Source: Octadecabacter antarcticus 307 (GTDB lineage: Bacteria; Pseudomonadota; Alphaproteobacteria; Rhodobacterales; Rhodobacteraceae). From it: a stretch of 64,000 nt of DNA. Positions 37,387-47,242 of the stretch are shown in pieces; the stretch's first letter is position 1; each line of letters begins with the position of its first letter. The notes beneath the pieces were generated by a model. The model did no database searches. It was not told the DNA's origin and worked only from the letters and a program-made list of their open reading frames with translations. Where the stretch lies: the NCBI RefSeq assembly GCF_000155675.2, contig NC_020911.1, positions 3,958,501 through 4,022,500 on the forward strand. The letters run 5' to 3'. Made by a program: the position numbers and the translations under genes.

Positions 37387-39417
37387 TCAGGCATACGCGC
37401 GTTGCTCATCCACAAGAGGCTTACTATTATGGGAAAGACGGACGGCCAGTTTTCTGGCCCGTTTACCTCGAATGATTGGTCGGCAAGACTTTGGCTTAAA
37501 GGTCAGTAAAAGCAGTTCGGGAAACAAGGCCGTAATCTCCTCCCTACCGGCGGCGCTAAGGCTCTTTTTCGCCTCTGAACCAAGATAAAGACTTTCCGAG
37601 GGAATCCCCTCTGCAAAGACAATTTCATGCTGATCAAAGAGCATGTGATAATAAGTTACATCTCCAAAATCATCGGCTATATCGACCCCGTCAATCGCCA
37701 GAAGTTGCTTGGCCGCAACCAAGACCTCCGTGTTGCCAAACATCCGCTCAGCCACTTTGGACGCAATCAGAAGACGGTGCTGCGGTGACACGATCAACTC
37801 GCCAGTCCCATTTCCAGGGCTGACCGCAGCCCTGGAAATACGGATAGGACGCAGATTTTCGTTTTCATTAAGCTCCCGGGCGCTCAGATAGCTGCTGCCT
37901 ACCCAGCGAATTGGTTGATATCCTCGGTCAATGGTTTGGATAAGGTCGCCGACGCGCAAGCCTTCGACAGGTACCTCGCCGTTTGCAGTCGCGATCAGCA
38001 TGCCCTGCACAAAACAAACAGGAGTGAGGCATTCTGGGAGAACCTCTTCAACGGACTCAACTTCGATGATGAGGGGGGCGGTTTCAGTGGTACTCTGTCC
38101 ACCGATGATTTGCACGGTTTCGAAAGTATAGTTAATTACTGGCCCAGGCCCATGATAATTCAGTGTTGGCACAAATGTGTAGCTGCCGTCGGAATTGATC
38201 GTCAGGTCGCCCTCTGGACGCTCCGCCGTATTACCGACGATTATGGTATTATTGCCCACCGTGAAAGATGTCACAGTTTGGGTAACGGTCGGATCCGGCA
38301 GAAAGAGATCGCCATCCAGCTGCGTATCCTCAGGCGTCGTAACTGTTTTATCTCCAATTTGGATATTTTCGATGCCAGTAAAGGCCATTGAACCAAGCAA
38401 GGTTCCACCTTCGACATCGTACTGATTAACCGCGCCGACTTCTGACTCTGTAGCTGTCGGATCAGCAGATAAATCGTAAACAATGTCTGTGAATCCCAAG
38501 TCGTCCACAACCAGAACGTCAAAGTCGGCATCACCTACGTCTTCGCCGCCATCAACCACATCGCCGTCGCCACCGTAAATGACGTCATTTCCCTCACCAG
38601 AGGTCAGAGTGTCCGCCCCAGCCCCACCATCCAGAACGTCAGCACCATCAAAGGTTTCGATGGTGTCGTCGGCGCTGCCGGTCGTTACGTGAAATTCCTC
38701 GAAATTCGTAAGGGTCACATCGCCAATTGTACCACCATAGGTTGCAAAACCTGTAAGAGCACTGACAACAGTCGTGTCATAAGCAGCGTAATCAACGATG
38801 AGCCGGTCATGATCAGCCCCAGCAGTCAAGACGTCGGCACCACCGAAAACCTTAACGATGTTTTTCCCGGTGCCGACGGTGACAGTGTCGTTGCCGATGC
38901 CTGTTTCGACAACATCGTCACCAGTGCCCGTCGTTACCGCGTTTGTACCATCGCCCGTCTGGACATTATTTTCACCACCCATAGCGGTAACCACGTCGTT
39001 GAGATCGCCAACGACAATATAATTGTCGCCACTCCCGGCAGTGACAGCGTTCAGCCCCTCCCCGGCATCAATGAAATTGTTCCCATTACCAGCTGTAATC
39101 ACATCGACGCCAGCACCGCCAAGCAGGTAATTATTCCCTCCACCGACCGTGATAGTATTGTTGGCACCATCGCCGCCATCGATGCAGTTGTCACCATTAC
39201 CAGCCACAATCGTATCGAGGCCAGTGTCGACGCCTTCGCCTCCAGAAATGTGGTTGTTCCCATGACCAACGCTGATCGTGTCAGCACCAGTGCCACCGCT
39301 AATTATATTATTACCAAATCCGACGCCCGTGGCTACGATCGTGTTGACGCCGTCCCCGGCAGCAATTTTGTTACTTCCAGTACCGACCGTGATCGTATCA
39401 GCACCGTCACCGCTCAA
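37387..39417 (-). CDS. RTX-like repeat protein with C-terminal Hint domain
   Basis: A 676-residue frame opening with a TTG. Residues 1-200 are tandem RTX-like nonapeptides (GxGxNxI variants, e.g. SGGTGADTISVGHGNNHISGG), which bind Ca2+ and form beta-rolls in type I-secreted proteins. After residue 270 (GGAGADTLTSGEGNDVIYGG) comes a VCBS-like segment, and residues about 490-640 form a Hint domain (CFVQGMLIATANGEVPVEGL, LIVSPQHRLLIAS, YYHMLFDQHEIVFAEGIPSES). The preceding frame (39414-39977) carries the N-terminus of the same repeat array. Confidence 0.8.
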   Translation of the reverse strand: MSGDGADTITVGTGSNKIAAGDGVNTIVATGVGFGNNIISGGTGADTISVGHGNNHISGGEGVDTGLDTIVAGNGDNCIDGGDGANNTITVGGGNNYLLGGAGVDVITAGNGNNFIDAGEGLNAVTAGSGDNYIVVGDLNDVVTAMGGENNVQTGDGTNAVTTGTGDDVVETGIGNDTVTVGTGKNIVKVFGGADVLTAGADHDRLIVDYAAYDTTVVSALTGFATYGGTIGDVTLTNFEEFHVTTGSADDTIETFDGADVLDGGAGADTLTSGEGNDVIYGGDGDVVDGGEDVGDADFDVLVVDDLGFTDIVYDLSADPTATESEVGAVNQYDVEGGTLLGSMAFTGIENIQIGDKTVTTPEDTQLDGDLFLPDPTVTQTVTSFTVGNNTIIVGNTAERPEGDLTINSDGSYTFVPTLNYHGPGPVINYTFETVQIIGGQSTTETAPLIIEVESVEEVLPECLTPVCFVQGMLIATANGEVPVEGLRVGDLIQTIDRGYQPIRWVGSSYLSARELNENENLRPIRISRAAVSPGNGTGELIVSPQHRLLIASKVAERMFGNTEVLVAAKQLLAIDGVDIADDFGDVTYYHMLFDQHEIVFAEGIPSESLYLGSEAKKSLSAAGREEITALFPELLLLTFKPKSCRPIIRGKRARKLAVRLSHNSKPLVDEQRAYA

Positions 39418-39977
39418 ACTGTATTATCGCCGTTCCCAAGTACGATGGTACTGACACCCTCTCCGGTATCGAGATAGTTATTGCCACTGCCAAAAGTCAG
39501 AGTATCAGCACTAGGCCCAGTCAGCACAGTGTAATGTTCAAAACCCGACATCGCAGTCGTGCCAAGACTGCTGGCAATGGTAGACGCGGTTCCTGTGATA
39601 GCGACCGTTGTCGCCTGACTATAGTCTATGAACGCGCGGTCGTCGCCCAATCCGCCACTAATGGTGTCCAGACCACCAGTTACGGTGATCGTATTGTCCC
39701 CATCATTACCAGCAATATTGTTGTCGTTGCCCACCAAGTCAAAGACATTGATCGGTGCAGTGCCACCAAGAAGTAAACCCGTAATACCATCTTGAACAGT
39801 TAGCACTATGCCTTCTGCAGACGCTGGCCCTGTGATGGTAATGTCGTTTATACTTATCGCCACGTTTTCGGGGCCGTAGCCGTCCCCCAAAGTGATAGTA
39901 TTCGGTATGTTGGGGTCCACTGCCGCGAGCGCTAGTGCGATAGTGTCGAAGTCACCAGGTACATTGATAGCACTCAT
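39414..39977 (-). CDS. N-terminal part of the RTX/Hint protein (frame ends at TTGA overlap)
   Basis: A 187-residue frame starting at ATG 39977. It has a parallel-beta-helix-like opening (DFDTIALALAAVDPNIPNTITLGDGYGPENV) and then RTX units (GNDGDNTITVTGGLDTISGGLGDD, GSGNNYLDTGEGVSTIVLGNGDN). The TGA at 39414 overlaps the TTG of the next frame, and the repeat pattern continues across the junction. Either a one-base frameshift split a roughly 860-residue gene, or the two are made separately by coupled translation. Its ATG overlaps the upstream stop (ATGA). Confidence 0.7.
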   Translation of the reverse strand: MSAINVPGDFDTIALALAAVDPNIPNTITLGDGYGPENVAISINDITITGPASAEGIVLTVQDGITGLLLGGTAPINVFDLVGNDNNIAGNDGDNTITVTGGLDTISGGLGDDRAFIDYSQATTVAITGTASTIASSLGTTAMSGFEHYTVLTGPSADTLTFGSGNNYLDTGEGVSTIVLGNGDNTV

Positions 39978-40576
39978 TTTCTTGTCTCCAATGGCATATT
40001 ATTGAGAGGCATTGAAAAATCCCACGCAACATATGCATTCAGTGAACGTGGCAATAAGGCGATACAGACTTTAATATATTTTTCGCGGACAACAACCGCG
40101 AAAAACTCCAGCTTCGACGTGATTGCGTAAGTAGCCTTCATACACTTCGAAACGGTCCTTTTGGGCCCTAAGCCAACCTTCTCTGGAGAGAGCGCGAAGG
40201 TCCAGTTTGGGCCGCAAGAGGCCGGCGCAACACGCTTGAGTTGGCTTAGCTTATACTCAGTTGGCAGTACGTGTTGTGACATGATAAACCAGTCATAATA
40301 TCGAAGCATTCGGTCAATTTCATCTTCCCGAACGGTATTGCTGACTGATTTGCTTTTGGGGTCTGTAGCGCAGATTGCACCTGATTTTTCGCAAAGTCGT
40401 CCAAAGTCCACTATTTGAATACCCATGCACTTTCCTTCCGCTGCAATTAGAATTGCCATAGATATCCAGGAAAGTAGTGGTGCAGTAAGTATAGGGAGAC
40501 GGGGCATAAGGGAGCAAACATATCCGATAGAGTAGCTGTCTCTCGCTAGCTCAAACCAAGTCAGGCGTGCGGACAT
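39974..40576 (-). CDS. Hypothetical protein upstream of the RTX/Hint gene
   Basis: A roughly 200-residue frame (from ATG 40576) that I do not recognise. Seen: one hydrophobic stretch (LPILTAPLLSWISMAILIAAEG), a Cys-containing segment (IVDFGRLCEKSGAICATDP), a basic middle part, and KYIKVCIALLPRSLNAYVAW near the C-terminus. The stop overlaps the next start (ATGA), implying an operon with the RTX/Hint protein and perhaps a linked secretion or modification role. The frame stays open into IS3 debris upstream, so the N-terminus may be damaged. Confidence 0.5.
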   Translation of the reverse strand: MSARLTWFELARDSYSIGYVCSLMPRLPILTAPLLSWISMAILIAAEGKCMGIQIVDFGRLCEKSGAICATDPKSKSVSNTVREDEIDRMLRYYDWFIMSQHVLPTEYKLSQLKRVAPASCGPNWTFALSPEKVGLGPKRTVSKCMKATYAITSKLEFFAVVVREKYIKVCIALLPRSLNAYVAWDFSMPLNNMPLETRK

Positions 40577-40613
40577 CACATATAACCCGATGAGTCGCGG
40601 CTTTCTGTAACTC

Positions 40614-40808
40614 GTGGCCATAATGGACTGGTACAGTCGCAAGTTTCGTGTGTGGCGACTGTCCAACACCATGGATGCAGCGTTCGGTGTCGATGCGCTA
40701 AAAGGGGCGTTCGCCAAACACGGCACGCCGGAGATCTTCAACATCGATCAGGGCAGCCAGTTCACCAGCGGTGATTGGATCGAGGTTCTGAGCGATGCAA
40801 AGAATAGG
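40614..40808 (+). pseudogene. IS3-group OrfB fragment (IS3-D)
   Basis: An in-frame integrase-core piece (AIMDWYSRKFRVWRLSNTMDA, then EIFNIDQGSQFTS with the second catalytic Asp), cut off immediately at the end of IS3-A4. It is a different IS3 subgroup from A, B and C. Confidence 0.75.
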
Positions 40809-41129
40809 ATGGTAATCCCCCCATTTTTAATGGGGCTCAGCCGTAGAATTCACGCGGCTGTTTTCAGTTTCATTGCGGGTGTTATGCCGCCGATGCCCAT
40901 GTTGGGTCTCTCATTGTTGTAAGTCCAGAGCCATTCTGTCGCCTGATTTGGGCCTCCTCAATCGTTTCAAAGATGTACTGGCTCAGCCATTCGCCGCGAA
41001 TGGCTCGATTGTAGCGCTGGATATAGGCGTTCTGCTGAGGTTTGCCTGGTTGGATATGTTCAAGCCGAACGCCGTGTTTCTCGGCCCATGTCATCATGGT
41101 CCCATTGATGTATTCTGGGCCGCTGTCCG

Positions 41130-41168
41130 TCGCCTGACAGTTGATTGCAAAGCAATCAATGAGAAGGG
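41130..41168 (-). repeat. Transposase-borne hairpin repeat T28 at the DSGPE codons
   Basis: Same site and stem as T13. Confidence 0.9.
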
Positions 41169-41344
41169 ACACGTATGGTTTGGGGTTTGCCGCGCCACTC
41201 GATGATCTGGTTCAGGCTCCGGACGACGCGTTCTGCGGGCAGCGAGAAGTCCACGTCAATGCACAAGCCTTCACGATTGAAGTCATCCAAGACGTTAAGA
41301 GTTCGGATTGATCTGCCGTCTGCAAGCTGATCCGCCATGAAATC

Positions 41345-41383
41345 CCCTCTCATTGATTGCACAGCAATCAACTGCCGGGCAGC
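41345..41383 (+). repeat. Transposase-borne hairpin repeat T29
   Basis: Same site and stem as T10. Confidence 0.92.
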
Positions 41384-41745
41384 GATAGACCAGGTCTCGT
41401 TTGGTGCATCAGGCACCGCTAACGGCTCGGGTTTGTCACGTTTGAGGCGATTTTTTGGCTTGATCCGCAGGTTCAGCTCCAGTTCACAGTAGATCCGCCT
41501 GACGGCCAGTGGGATACACGCGTTTGTGGTTCCAGCCGTAGCCCTGCACGTTGCGTAAATATAAAAAACACAACCCAAAGCCCCACGTGCGCTTGTTCTT
41601 GGTCAGGCGTTCCAGCCAATCTGCTCTCTCCTCATTCTCATCACTCAAGATCGGGCTGTACCGATAGCAGGTCTCGCTAATTTGGAAGGTACGACAGGCA
41701 AGTGCGATACTTGTGCCCCGCTGCATGACTGCATTCATGGCCATC

Positions 41746-41783
41746 CACTGGCCGGCAGGTGAATGGCACATTCACCGAGAGGG
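41746..41783 (-). repeat. Transposase-borne hairpin repeat T30
   Basis: Same site and stem as T9. Confidence 0.92.
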
Positions 41784-42307
41784 AATCGTCGGTGAGACGG
41801 CCTTAGCGCTTTATTCCGAGCGCCTCCTTCAGAAGATCGTCTCGGACATACTCATCGCAGCATACATCCTCTTGAGACGGCGGTTTTGCTCGGCCATGTC
41901 CTTCATCTCGGTGATCAAGGACGCATCCATGCCGCCGAACTTGGCACGCCACTTGTAAAACTGGCGCTACTCATCCCATGCTCCCGACACAGCTCAGAGA
42001 CCGGCGTACCGCCCTCCGCCTGCTTCAAAATGCCCATGACCTGTGCGTCGCGAAATCGTGCTATCTTCATCAAAAAATATCCTCAGATATCTTGCCGAGA
42101 AAAATCTGCTTTTAAACACCACTAATTTTAGGGGGGATTACCGGATCAGCTTGGATGGCAAGGGGCTGGGCTTTATCGTCCGACGAAGCGAAGATTTTTC
42201 CCTGCCTGCCTCAAATCAGTTTCCTCTAACGGCAACGAGGAGTTGCGTAATGACGGAGCCGGCCGAGTGAAGATAGACTTGCCTGCTTAATCCCGTCAAT
42301 TTGGCGT

Positions 42308-44809
42308 CTAAGAAACCAAATCGAACTTAGTTCGTTGCCAAACAATGCCCAAAGCCTTCGTACGTTCTACGATTGCTTCAGTGTCCCTCAGTTTTGCTGC
42401 GGCTTCGATCTCTTTCAACGTCTCTCGAAGTCGGTCGGCTCCGAATACCGCAGCACTTCCAGCGACTTTGTGTGTCCGCGAAGCAATCTCAAGGAAGTCG
42501 TGAGCCTCATCAGAACCCAACCAGACCTCTAGCTTGTCTACTTCGTTGACGAACCGTGAGCGTAGCTTAACGAAGGTTTCTTCGCCTAATGCATCGCGGG
42601 TCTCCGCCCTGTGGCTATGATTGATCAGCATGGCGTCATCGTCATCAACTTGGCGCCCTGTTTGGTAAAGAACACTACGGAGTGCATCGCGGGACAACGG
42701 TTTGGTTAGAATACCGTTCATACCATCCTTTAAGAATTTTTCCTGTTCCTCAATCATTGCATTCGCCGTTAACGCATAAATTGCCGTCTTAGCTGATGCG
42801 CCACCATCACCACGAATCCTGCGGGTCGCGGCGTGACCGTCCATAATCGGCATGCTGATATCCATAAGGATAATATCAAATTCGTCTTCCTTAGACAATT
42901 CAACGCCCTCAAAGCCGTCATGTGCTTCCACCACGGTATGTCCCTCAGCCTGCAGCATTTCACGCGCCACGATCCGGTTGATTTCATTGTCCTCAACCAA
43001 GAGTACCTTGAGCGACCGCCCAGGCTGATGCTTTATGCTTTTAACGTGGACAACCTTAGGCGCTTCAGCCTCATGTACGGGCAGTCTGACCCAAAATGTA
43101 CTGCCTTCGCCTACGATGCTCTCAACACCGATTTCGCCACCAAGTGCATTTACAAAACGTTTCGCGATGCTCAGGCCCAAGCCCGTTCCCCCAACGTCAC
43201 GATCATATGCTGTATTGCCCGTAACGAAGTCATCAAAAACCCGCTTGATAAGATCCTCAGACATGCCTTGCCCCGTATCGATGATTTTAACCAGCAATTC
43301 TGCCGCGTCCCCTTCACCAACATTTTCGATCGTTACGGACACCTTGCCGCGTCTTGTAAACTTCACCGCATTACCGATGAGGTTCATCATGACGTGCTGA
43401 AGGCGGTCGAGATCTGATAAAACCCAGTCCATTTTGACACCACACCAGCCCCAAACCAACGACGTTTCGTTTTGGAATGCCGTGCTGGCCTGATTGTCGA
43501 CAATGTCTTGCAACAGTTCAGAGATATTTACAGGTTCAATTCGCGTATTTAATTTACCTGCATCATAGCGCGTTATGTCCAAGACGTCTGAAACATGACT
43601 CAGCAACAGGCGGCCAGACGTTTCCATGTAACCCACATAGCGGTCCTGATTTTCGTTCAGTTCAGTGTCTCGTAACAAGTTCATGTTGCCCAACAACCCG
43701 TTTAACGGCGTACGAATTTCATGGCTCATTGTGGATAGGAATTCCGTCTTCATTTTCTCGCTGGCAAGCGCCTTGTCGCGTGCCGTGACAAGTTCAGCCT
43801 CCGCCATGACTTCGTGAGAAATGTCACGAAGGAAGCTGATGAAAATTGTGCCCTCGTCAGTCTTGGCGTTTTGAATTGCGAGCTCGACGGGAAAAATATG
43901 CCCATCTTTATGCTTGGCTTCTAGTCTCACACGGCCTTTGCCAATGACGCGCATATCACCGCCAATTCTCATGCGCTCCATGCCCGCCTCATTGGCATGG
44001 AGCAAATGATCGGGGACAATTACTGAAGCGATGTTCAGATCCAAAACAGCCGCCTTGGAATGACCAAATATACCTTCAGCGGCAGGGCTGAATTCAAGGA
44101 TTTTACCATCTGCATCGCACACCACGACGCCGTCCAAAGACGTACCCATCACACTTTGCATTCGTGACATTGTCTGATTTTTCTCACGCTCTCTGTGATA
44201 GACACGCGCATTTAGAAGGTTGAGGTAAATAATTGCCAGAGCAAGCACGCCAATCAGTGCCGCAGTAGCCAATGCCAACTGCGTCAAGGTACCGGCGACT
44301 TCCGCACGTTGTTCGTCTGCCGTTTGCGCGTATAATTCCAAACTTGAATTGGCCAGTGCCCGAACAACGAGACTAACTTGATCGGTTAGAACTATAAGTT
44401 CGGGCAATTGCGCGACCAACTCATCATCGGTAGTGTCAATCAAAGTCGCGGCCTGTTCCAAAAACACGATTACACTGTCAAGATATTTCCGAGAAGCTGA
44501 ATCAGTGCGAAGATCTTCAAAAACGGGCGCCTGTTGGAAGGTCGTAATGCGGCTAAAAAAGATATCAAACTCTTGGCGAAGCTGAGGCATATCCAAAGGG
44601 TCTTGGTCCACCTGCTGCGCGAATTCGAGGAATTCAACCTGTGTTTGAACCAAAAACCACTGCACATTGTCGGACCGTGCCGACCCCAACAATCTGATTT
44701 CATTTGATACATTAAAGGTCAAAATCGCAATTGCGCCAGCGGCGACAAGGCTTGCGCACACTGCGAATGCGCGGCCCCTTTTCGCACTCGTTGAAGTGTT
44801 GGATAACAA
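42308..44809 (-). CDS. Hybrid sensor histidine kinase with PAS, receiver and Hpt domains
   Basis: An 833-residue membrane kinase. Order: transmembrane helix (about 15-33), periplasmic helical sensor region (about 40-175), second helix (about 180-200), PAS domain (about 215-335, SLDGVVVCDADGKILEFSPAAEGIFGH), HisKA with the phospho-His in MSHEIRTPLNG (about 360), HATPase with N and G boxes (NLIGNAVKFTR, DTGQGM, GGTGLGLSI), receiver domain with phospho-Asp in ILMDISMPIMDG (about 650), and Hpt with RTHKVAGSAAVFG (about 780). This full phosphorelay probably ends on the LuxR-type regulator at 46628. It follows the molybdopterin-fold gene in the same direction with a 43-nt gap. Confidence 0.93.
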   Translation of the reverse strand: MLSNTSTSAKRGRAFAVCASLVAAGAIAILTFNVSNEIRLLGSARSDNVQWFLVQTQVEFLEFAQQVDQDPLDMPQLRQEFDIFFSRITTFQQAPVFEDLRTDSASRKYLDSVIVFLEQAATLIDTTDDELVAQLPELIVLTDQVSLVVRALANSSLELYAQTADEQRAEVAGTLTQLALATAALIGVLALAIIYLNLLNARVYHREREKNQTMSRMQSVMGTSLDGVVVCDADGKILEFSPAAEGIFGHSKAAVLDLNIASVIVPDHLLHANEAGMERMRIGGDMRVIGKGRVRLEAKHKDGHIFPVELAIQNAKTDEGTIFISFLRDISHEVMAEAELVTARDKALASEKMKTEFLSTMSHEIRTPLNGLLGNMNLLRDTELNENQDRYVGYMETSGRLLLSHVSDVLDITRYDAGKLNTRIEPVNISELLQDIVDNQASTAFQNETSLVWGWCGVKMDWVLSDLDRLQHVMMNLIGNAVKFTRRGKVSVTIENVGEGDAAELLVKIIDTGQGMSEDLIKRVFDDFVTGNTAYDRDVGGTGLGLSIAKRFVNALGGEIGVESIVGEGSTFWVRLPVHEAEAPKVVHVKSIKHQPGRSLKVLLVEDNEINRIVAREMLQAEGHTVVEAHDGFEGVELSKEDEFDIILMDISMPIMDGHAATRRIRGDGGASAKTAIYALTANAMIEEQEKFLKDGMNGILTKPLSRDALRSVLYQTGRQVDDDDAMLINHSHRAETRDALGEETFVKLRSRFVNEVDKLEVWLGSDEAHDFLEIASRTHKVAGSAAVFGADRLRETLKEIEAAAKLRDTEAIVERTKALGIVWQRTKFDLVS

Positions 44810-44852
44810 AACTTCATCCTCTTAGGTAGAGCTTAAGACTTCAAAGGAAATG

Positions 44853-45368
44853 TTACTGAACGATCTCCAGTCTGTCGAGTTGCCAGATACTGCGTGAATA
44901 GACGACTTCGGTACGAAAGCTGGAACTTCTATCATACGGGTAAATCACCCAAAGCGGGCCCTTGTCACGTAGCGTCATTTCTTCGCCGTCCATCAGGTAG
45001 GCAATAATTGGCCCTCCTTCGACCGCGTCACTTACTGGAATTTCCACGGTGTAGTCGTTGATTGCAGTTGCCAAGATCTGGCCGTCTTGCACGCCCAATA
45101 AGTCAGTTAAGATATGCAGCGGAACTCCGGTAAAGCTGTGAACGCCCTCGGTCCAGATCGTGCTCGTCTCAAAGGTTGTCGCCTGAAAGGCCATCAACGT
45201 TTCGCGATCAAACACGAGGGTATCTTCAACATTCGTGATCCCGATATCCCCAGACACCGTGAGAACAGTGGCCCCCACAGGCACCGAAAATTCTTCTGCA
45301 ATTGCGTTTGAACCAATTCCAAACGCGAGAACAATCCCGAGAGTAGTCCAAGAGAGAGGCGTAATCAT
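44853..45368 (-). CDS. Periplasmic oxidoreductase molybdopterin-binding-fold protein
   Basis: A 171-residue protein with a signal peptide (about 1-24, IVLAFGIGSNAIA) followed by an oxidoreductase molybdopterin-binding-like fold (FTGVPLHILTDLLGV, AINDYTVEIPVSD, GPLWVIYPYD near the C-terminus). It is much shorter than sulfite-oxidase-type enzymes, and I do not see the cofactor Cys, so it may bind a ligand rather than catalyse. First gene of an apparent operon with the hybrid kinase, which suggests a sensing partner. Confidence 0.75.
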   Translation of the reverse strand: MITPLSWTTLGIVLAFGIGSNAIAEEFSVPVGATVLTVSGDIGITNVEDTLVFDRETLMAFQATTFETSTIWTEGVHSFTGVPLHILTDLLGVQDGQILATAINDYTVEIPVSDAVEGGPIIAYLMDGEEMTLRDKGPLWVIYPYDRSSSFRTEVVYSRSIWQLDRLEIVQ

Positions 45369-45453
45369 AGTGTTATCCTTTGCAATAGCGAAATCTTCAT
45401 AACACCGAAGGCCAGTTCATGCCCTCGGGCATCGGGTTGCCCCCCCCTCCCTC

Positions 45454-45484
45454 TCGGATAGGTAACCTACCCTTTCGGATAGGT
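45454..45484. promoter_or_regulatory. Direct repeats TCGGATAGGT, likely operator upstream of the kinase operon
   Basis: TCGGATAGGT occurs at 45454-45463 and 45475-45484, exactly 21 bp apart (two helical turns), 86-116 bp upstream of the start at 45368. The first copy overlaps the palindrome TAGGTAACCTA. A third copy, TTGGATAGGT, is at 47253 next to the response-regulator gene. I infer binding by the LuxR-type regulator. Confidence 0.5.
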
Positions 45485-45492
45485 TCAATAAA

Positions 45493-46380
45493 TTACGCCA
45501 TCAGCAGGTCTCGTTTACTATGATCATCCAAGAACTTTGCTAAATCAGCGCGCAGATCGGCCCGATCCAACGCAAAGGCCACCGTTGCCTCAACAAATCC
45601 CTGCACAGAACCGCAATCGAAACGCTCGCCTTCAAAACGGTATCCGGTCACGCCAACCGATGCGACGTCCGCGTTGATTGCGTCTGTCAGTTGCAATTCA
45701 CCACCAGCACCGGGCTCAAGATTGTCGAGGCGATCAAAAATGGCACTGTCAAGAATGTAGCGCCCAACGACGGCTATTGTTGAAGGCGCAATATCTGCGC
45801 GCGGCTTTTCGACCAATCCGCGCGCATGAGCGATGCGGCCGTTTTCAAGGTCGATATCCAGAACGCCGTATTTGCTGGTATCCACACGCGGCACATCCAT
45901 GGTTGCGACCATGTGGCCACTAGTGTCGCGGTAGGCTTGGACCATCTGCGCCAATGCACCGCGCGGTGCCTTTATAACGTCGTCGGGCAGCAGGACGGCA
46001 AAGGGTTCGTTGCCGATCAAGCGCTTCGCCTGTCGAACCGCATGACCCAACCCTAAAGGTTGTGACTGTCGCAAAATAGTTAACGACCCTTCGGGCATCC
46101 GTGTCCGATCGAGTGCAGCAAAGGCGTCCTTCTTACCAGCTGCCAGCAAGCGATGTTCCAGCGAAGCAGCCGTATCAAAATAATCCTCTAAGGAACCCTT
46201 CCCGGCTGCGGACACAAAGATGAACTCTTCGATTCCAGCTTCGCGAGCCTCATCGACTGCATATTGAATGAGAGGCCGATCAATGAGCGTCAACATCTCT
46301 TTTGGGATCGTTTTGGTCGCAGGAAGAAAACGAGTGCCCATGCCGGCGACAGGGAAAACAGCTTTGCGGATGTGTGTCAT
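45493..46380 (-). CDS. galU: UTP-glucose-1-phosphate uridylyltransferase
   Basis: A 295-residue nucleotidyltransferase making UDP-glucose for polysaccharide and envelope synthesis. The signature PVAGMGTRFLPATKTIPKEM is at the N-terminus, FAVLLPDDVI carries the metal-binding Asp, and VEKP and GGELQLTDAI follow. The start is the ATG before THIRKAVFP; an ORF extension of nine codons upstream has no support. It lies between the two halves of the signalling system but has its own orientation block. Confidence 0.93.
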   Translation of the reverse strand: MTHIRKAVFPVAGMGTRFLPATKTIPKEMLTLIDRPLIQYAVDEAREAGIEEFIFVSAAGKGSLEDYFDTAASLEHRLLAAGKKDAFAALDRTRMPEGSLTILRQSQPLGLGHAVRQAKRLIGNEPFAVLLPDDVIKAPRGALAQMVQAYRDTSGHMVATMDVPRVDTSKYGVLDIDLENGRIAHARGLVEKPRADIAPSTIAVVGRYILDSAIFDRLDNLEPGAGGELQLTDAINADVASVGVTGYRFEGERFDCGSVQGFVEATVAFALDRADLRADLAKFLDDHSKRDLLMA

Positions 46381-46627
46381 TTGGTGTCCCTTTGAATGAA
46401 GTTCCATTCATCTTTCATCGGTCAAAACAGCCTGACCAATCAATTGAACAAGCGGACAGGAAAATGGCGCAGAAGGCGCGGTACCCAGCTTTGTGGCGAC
46501 ACCGCAGTGCACCTAAGGGACCAAGACCCACCCCAAGGGATGTACGCGCTACCCAATTTCCTGCTATATGTGTCATCGTGCGCTCATAGTCCGAAGCCAA
46601 GAGATCCAAAATTACGGAAGATAAATA

Positions 46628-47242
46628 ATGAAAATTCTAATCGCTGACGACCACGACTTGTTGAGGGACATGCTTGTTCAGTTTCTTGAAAAAGAAGGCA
46701 GCTTTCAAACTGTGGCCGTTGGCACCTTCGATGAAGCTGCTGAGCGGATCGAAAAGGATGATCCGTACGACCTCGTTTTGCTCGACTATAATATGCCTGG
46801 TATGAACGGGCTCGATGGACTTAAGGCCGCGATTGCACTCGGGGGCGGGCAACGTGTTGCGTTGATTTCGGGCGAAGCGACCAAACAGATTGCCGAAGTC
46901 GCGCTAGAGGCTGGTGCAGCAGGGTTCGTTCCAAAATCCCTGCCCGCGAAGTCATTGGTTAATGCCATCAAATTCATGGCGATGGGCGAACAATACGCAC
47001 CAATTGATTTCATGACAGCCGTTGAGCAAACGCCGACCAACCCTCTCGCGGACAAACTAACGGAACGTGAGTTGCAAATGCTAAAGGGGCTGACCGAGGG
47101 CAAGTCGAACAAAGAAATCGCCCGTGATTTGGAAATTCGAGAACCAACCGTCAAGCTGCATATGAAAACGTTATACCGCAAAGTTGGCGTTGCGAACCGC
47201 ACCCAAGCTGCCTTGATCGGGCGTGAAGCCAACCTTTTTTAA
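46628..47242 (+). CDS. LuxR/FixJ-type two-component response regulator
   Basis: A 204-residue regulator with an N-terminal receiver domain (ILIADDHDLLRDML acidic pocket, phospho-Asp in LVLLDYNMPGMNG, SGEA, and Lys in GFVPKSL) and a C-terminal LuxR HTH (LTERELQMLKGLTEGKSNKEIARDLEIREPTVKLHMKTLYRKVGV). It is transcribed divergently from galU and close to the hybrid kinase, so it is the probable output of that relay. A TTGGATAGGT motif lies 10 bp after its stop. Confidence 0.93.
   Translation: MKILIADDHDLLRDMLVQFLEKEGSFQTVAVGTFDEAAERIEKDDPYDLVLLDYNMPGMNGLDGLKAAIALGGGQRVALISGEATKQIAEVALEAGAAGFVPKSLPAKSLVNAIKFMAMGEQYAPIDFMTAVEQTPTNPLADKLTERELQMLKGLTEGKSNKEIARDLEIREPTVKLHMKTLYRKVGVANRTQAALIGREANLF

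Larger units (their letters stand above)
40811..42141 (-). mobile_element. IS3-family element A4, complete ends, three hairpins, no IS110
   Basis: Ends GTAATCCCCCCATTTTTAAT and ACTAATTTTAGGGGGGATTA are both present. OrfA has the four-T frameshift. OrfB carries T28 (at the DSGPE codons), T29 and T30. It shows that hairpin-bearing copies without IS110 also spread. Confidence 0.88.

Noticed and set aside
38689..39477. 262-codon open frame opposite the RTX repeats
   Set aside because: A periodic antisense shadow of the repeat codons, with no start signal or domain.
45445..45470. CCCTCTCGGATAGGTAACC as another hairpin repeat
   Set aside because: It starts like CCCTCTCGG but lacks the TGCCGGGCA end and is explained better as the TCGGATAGGT direct repeat.
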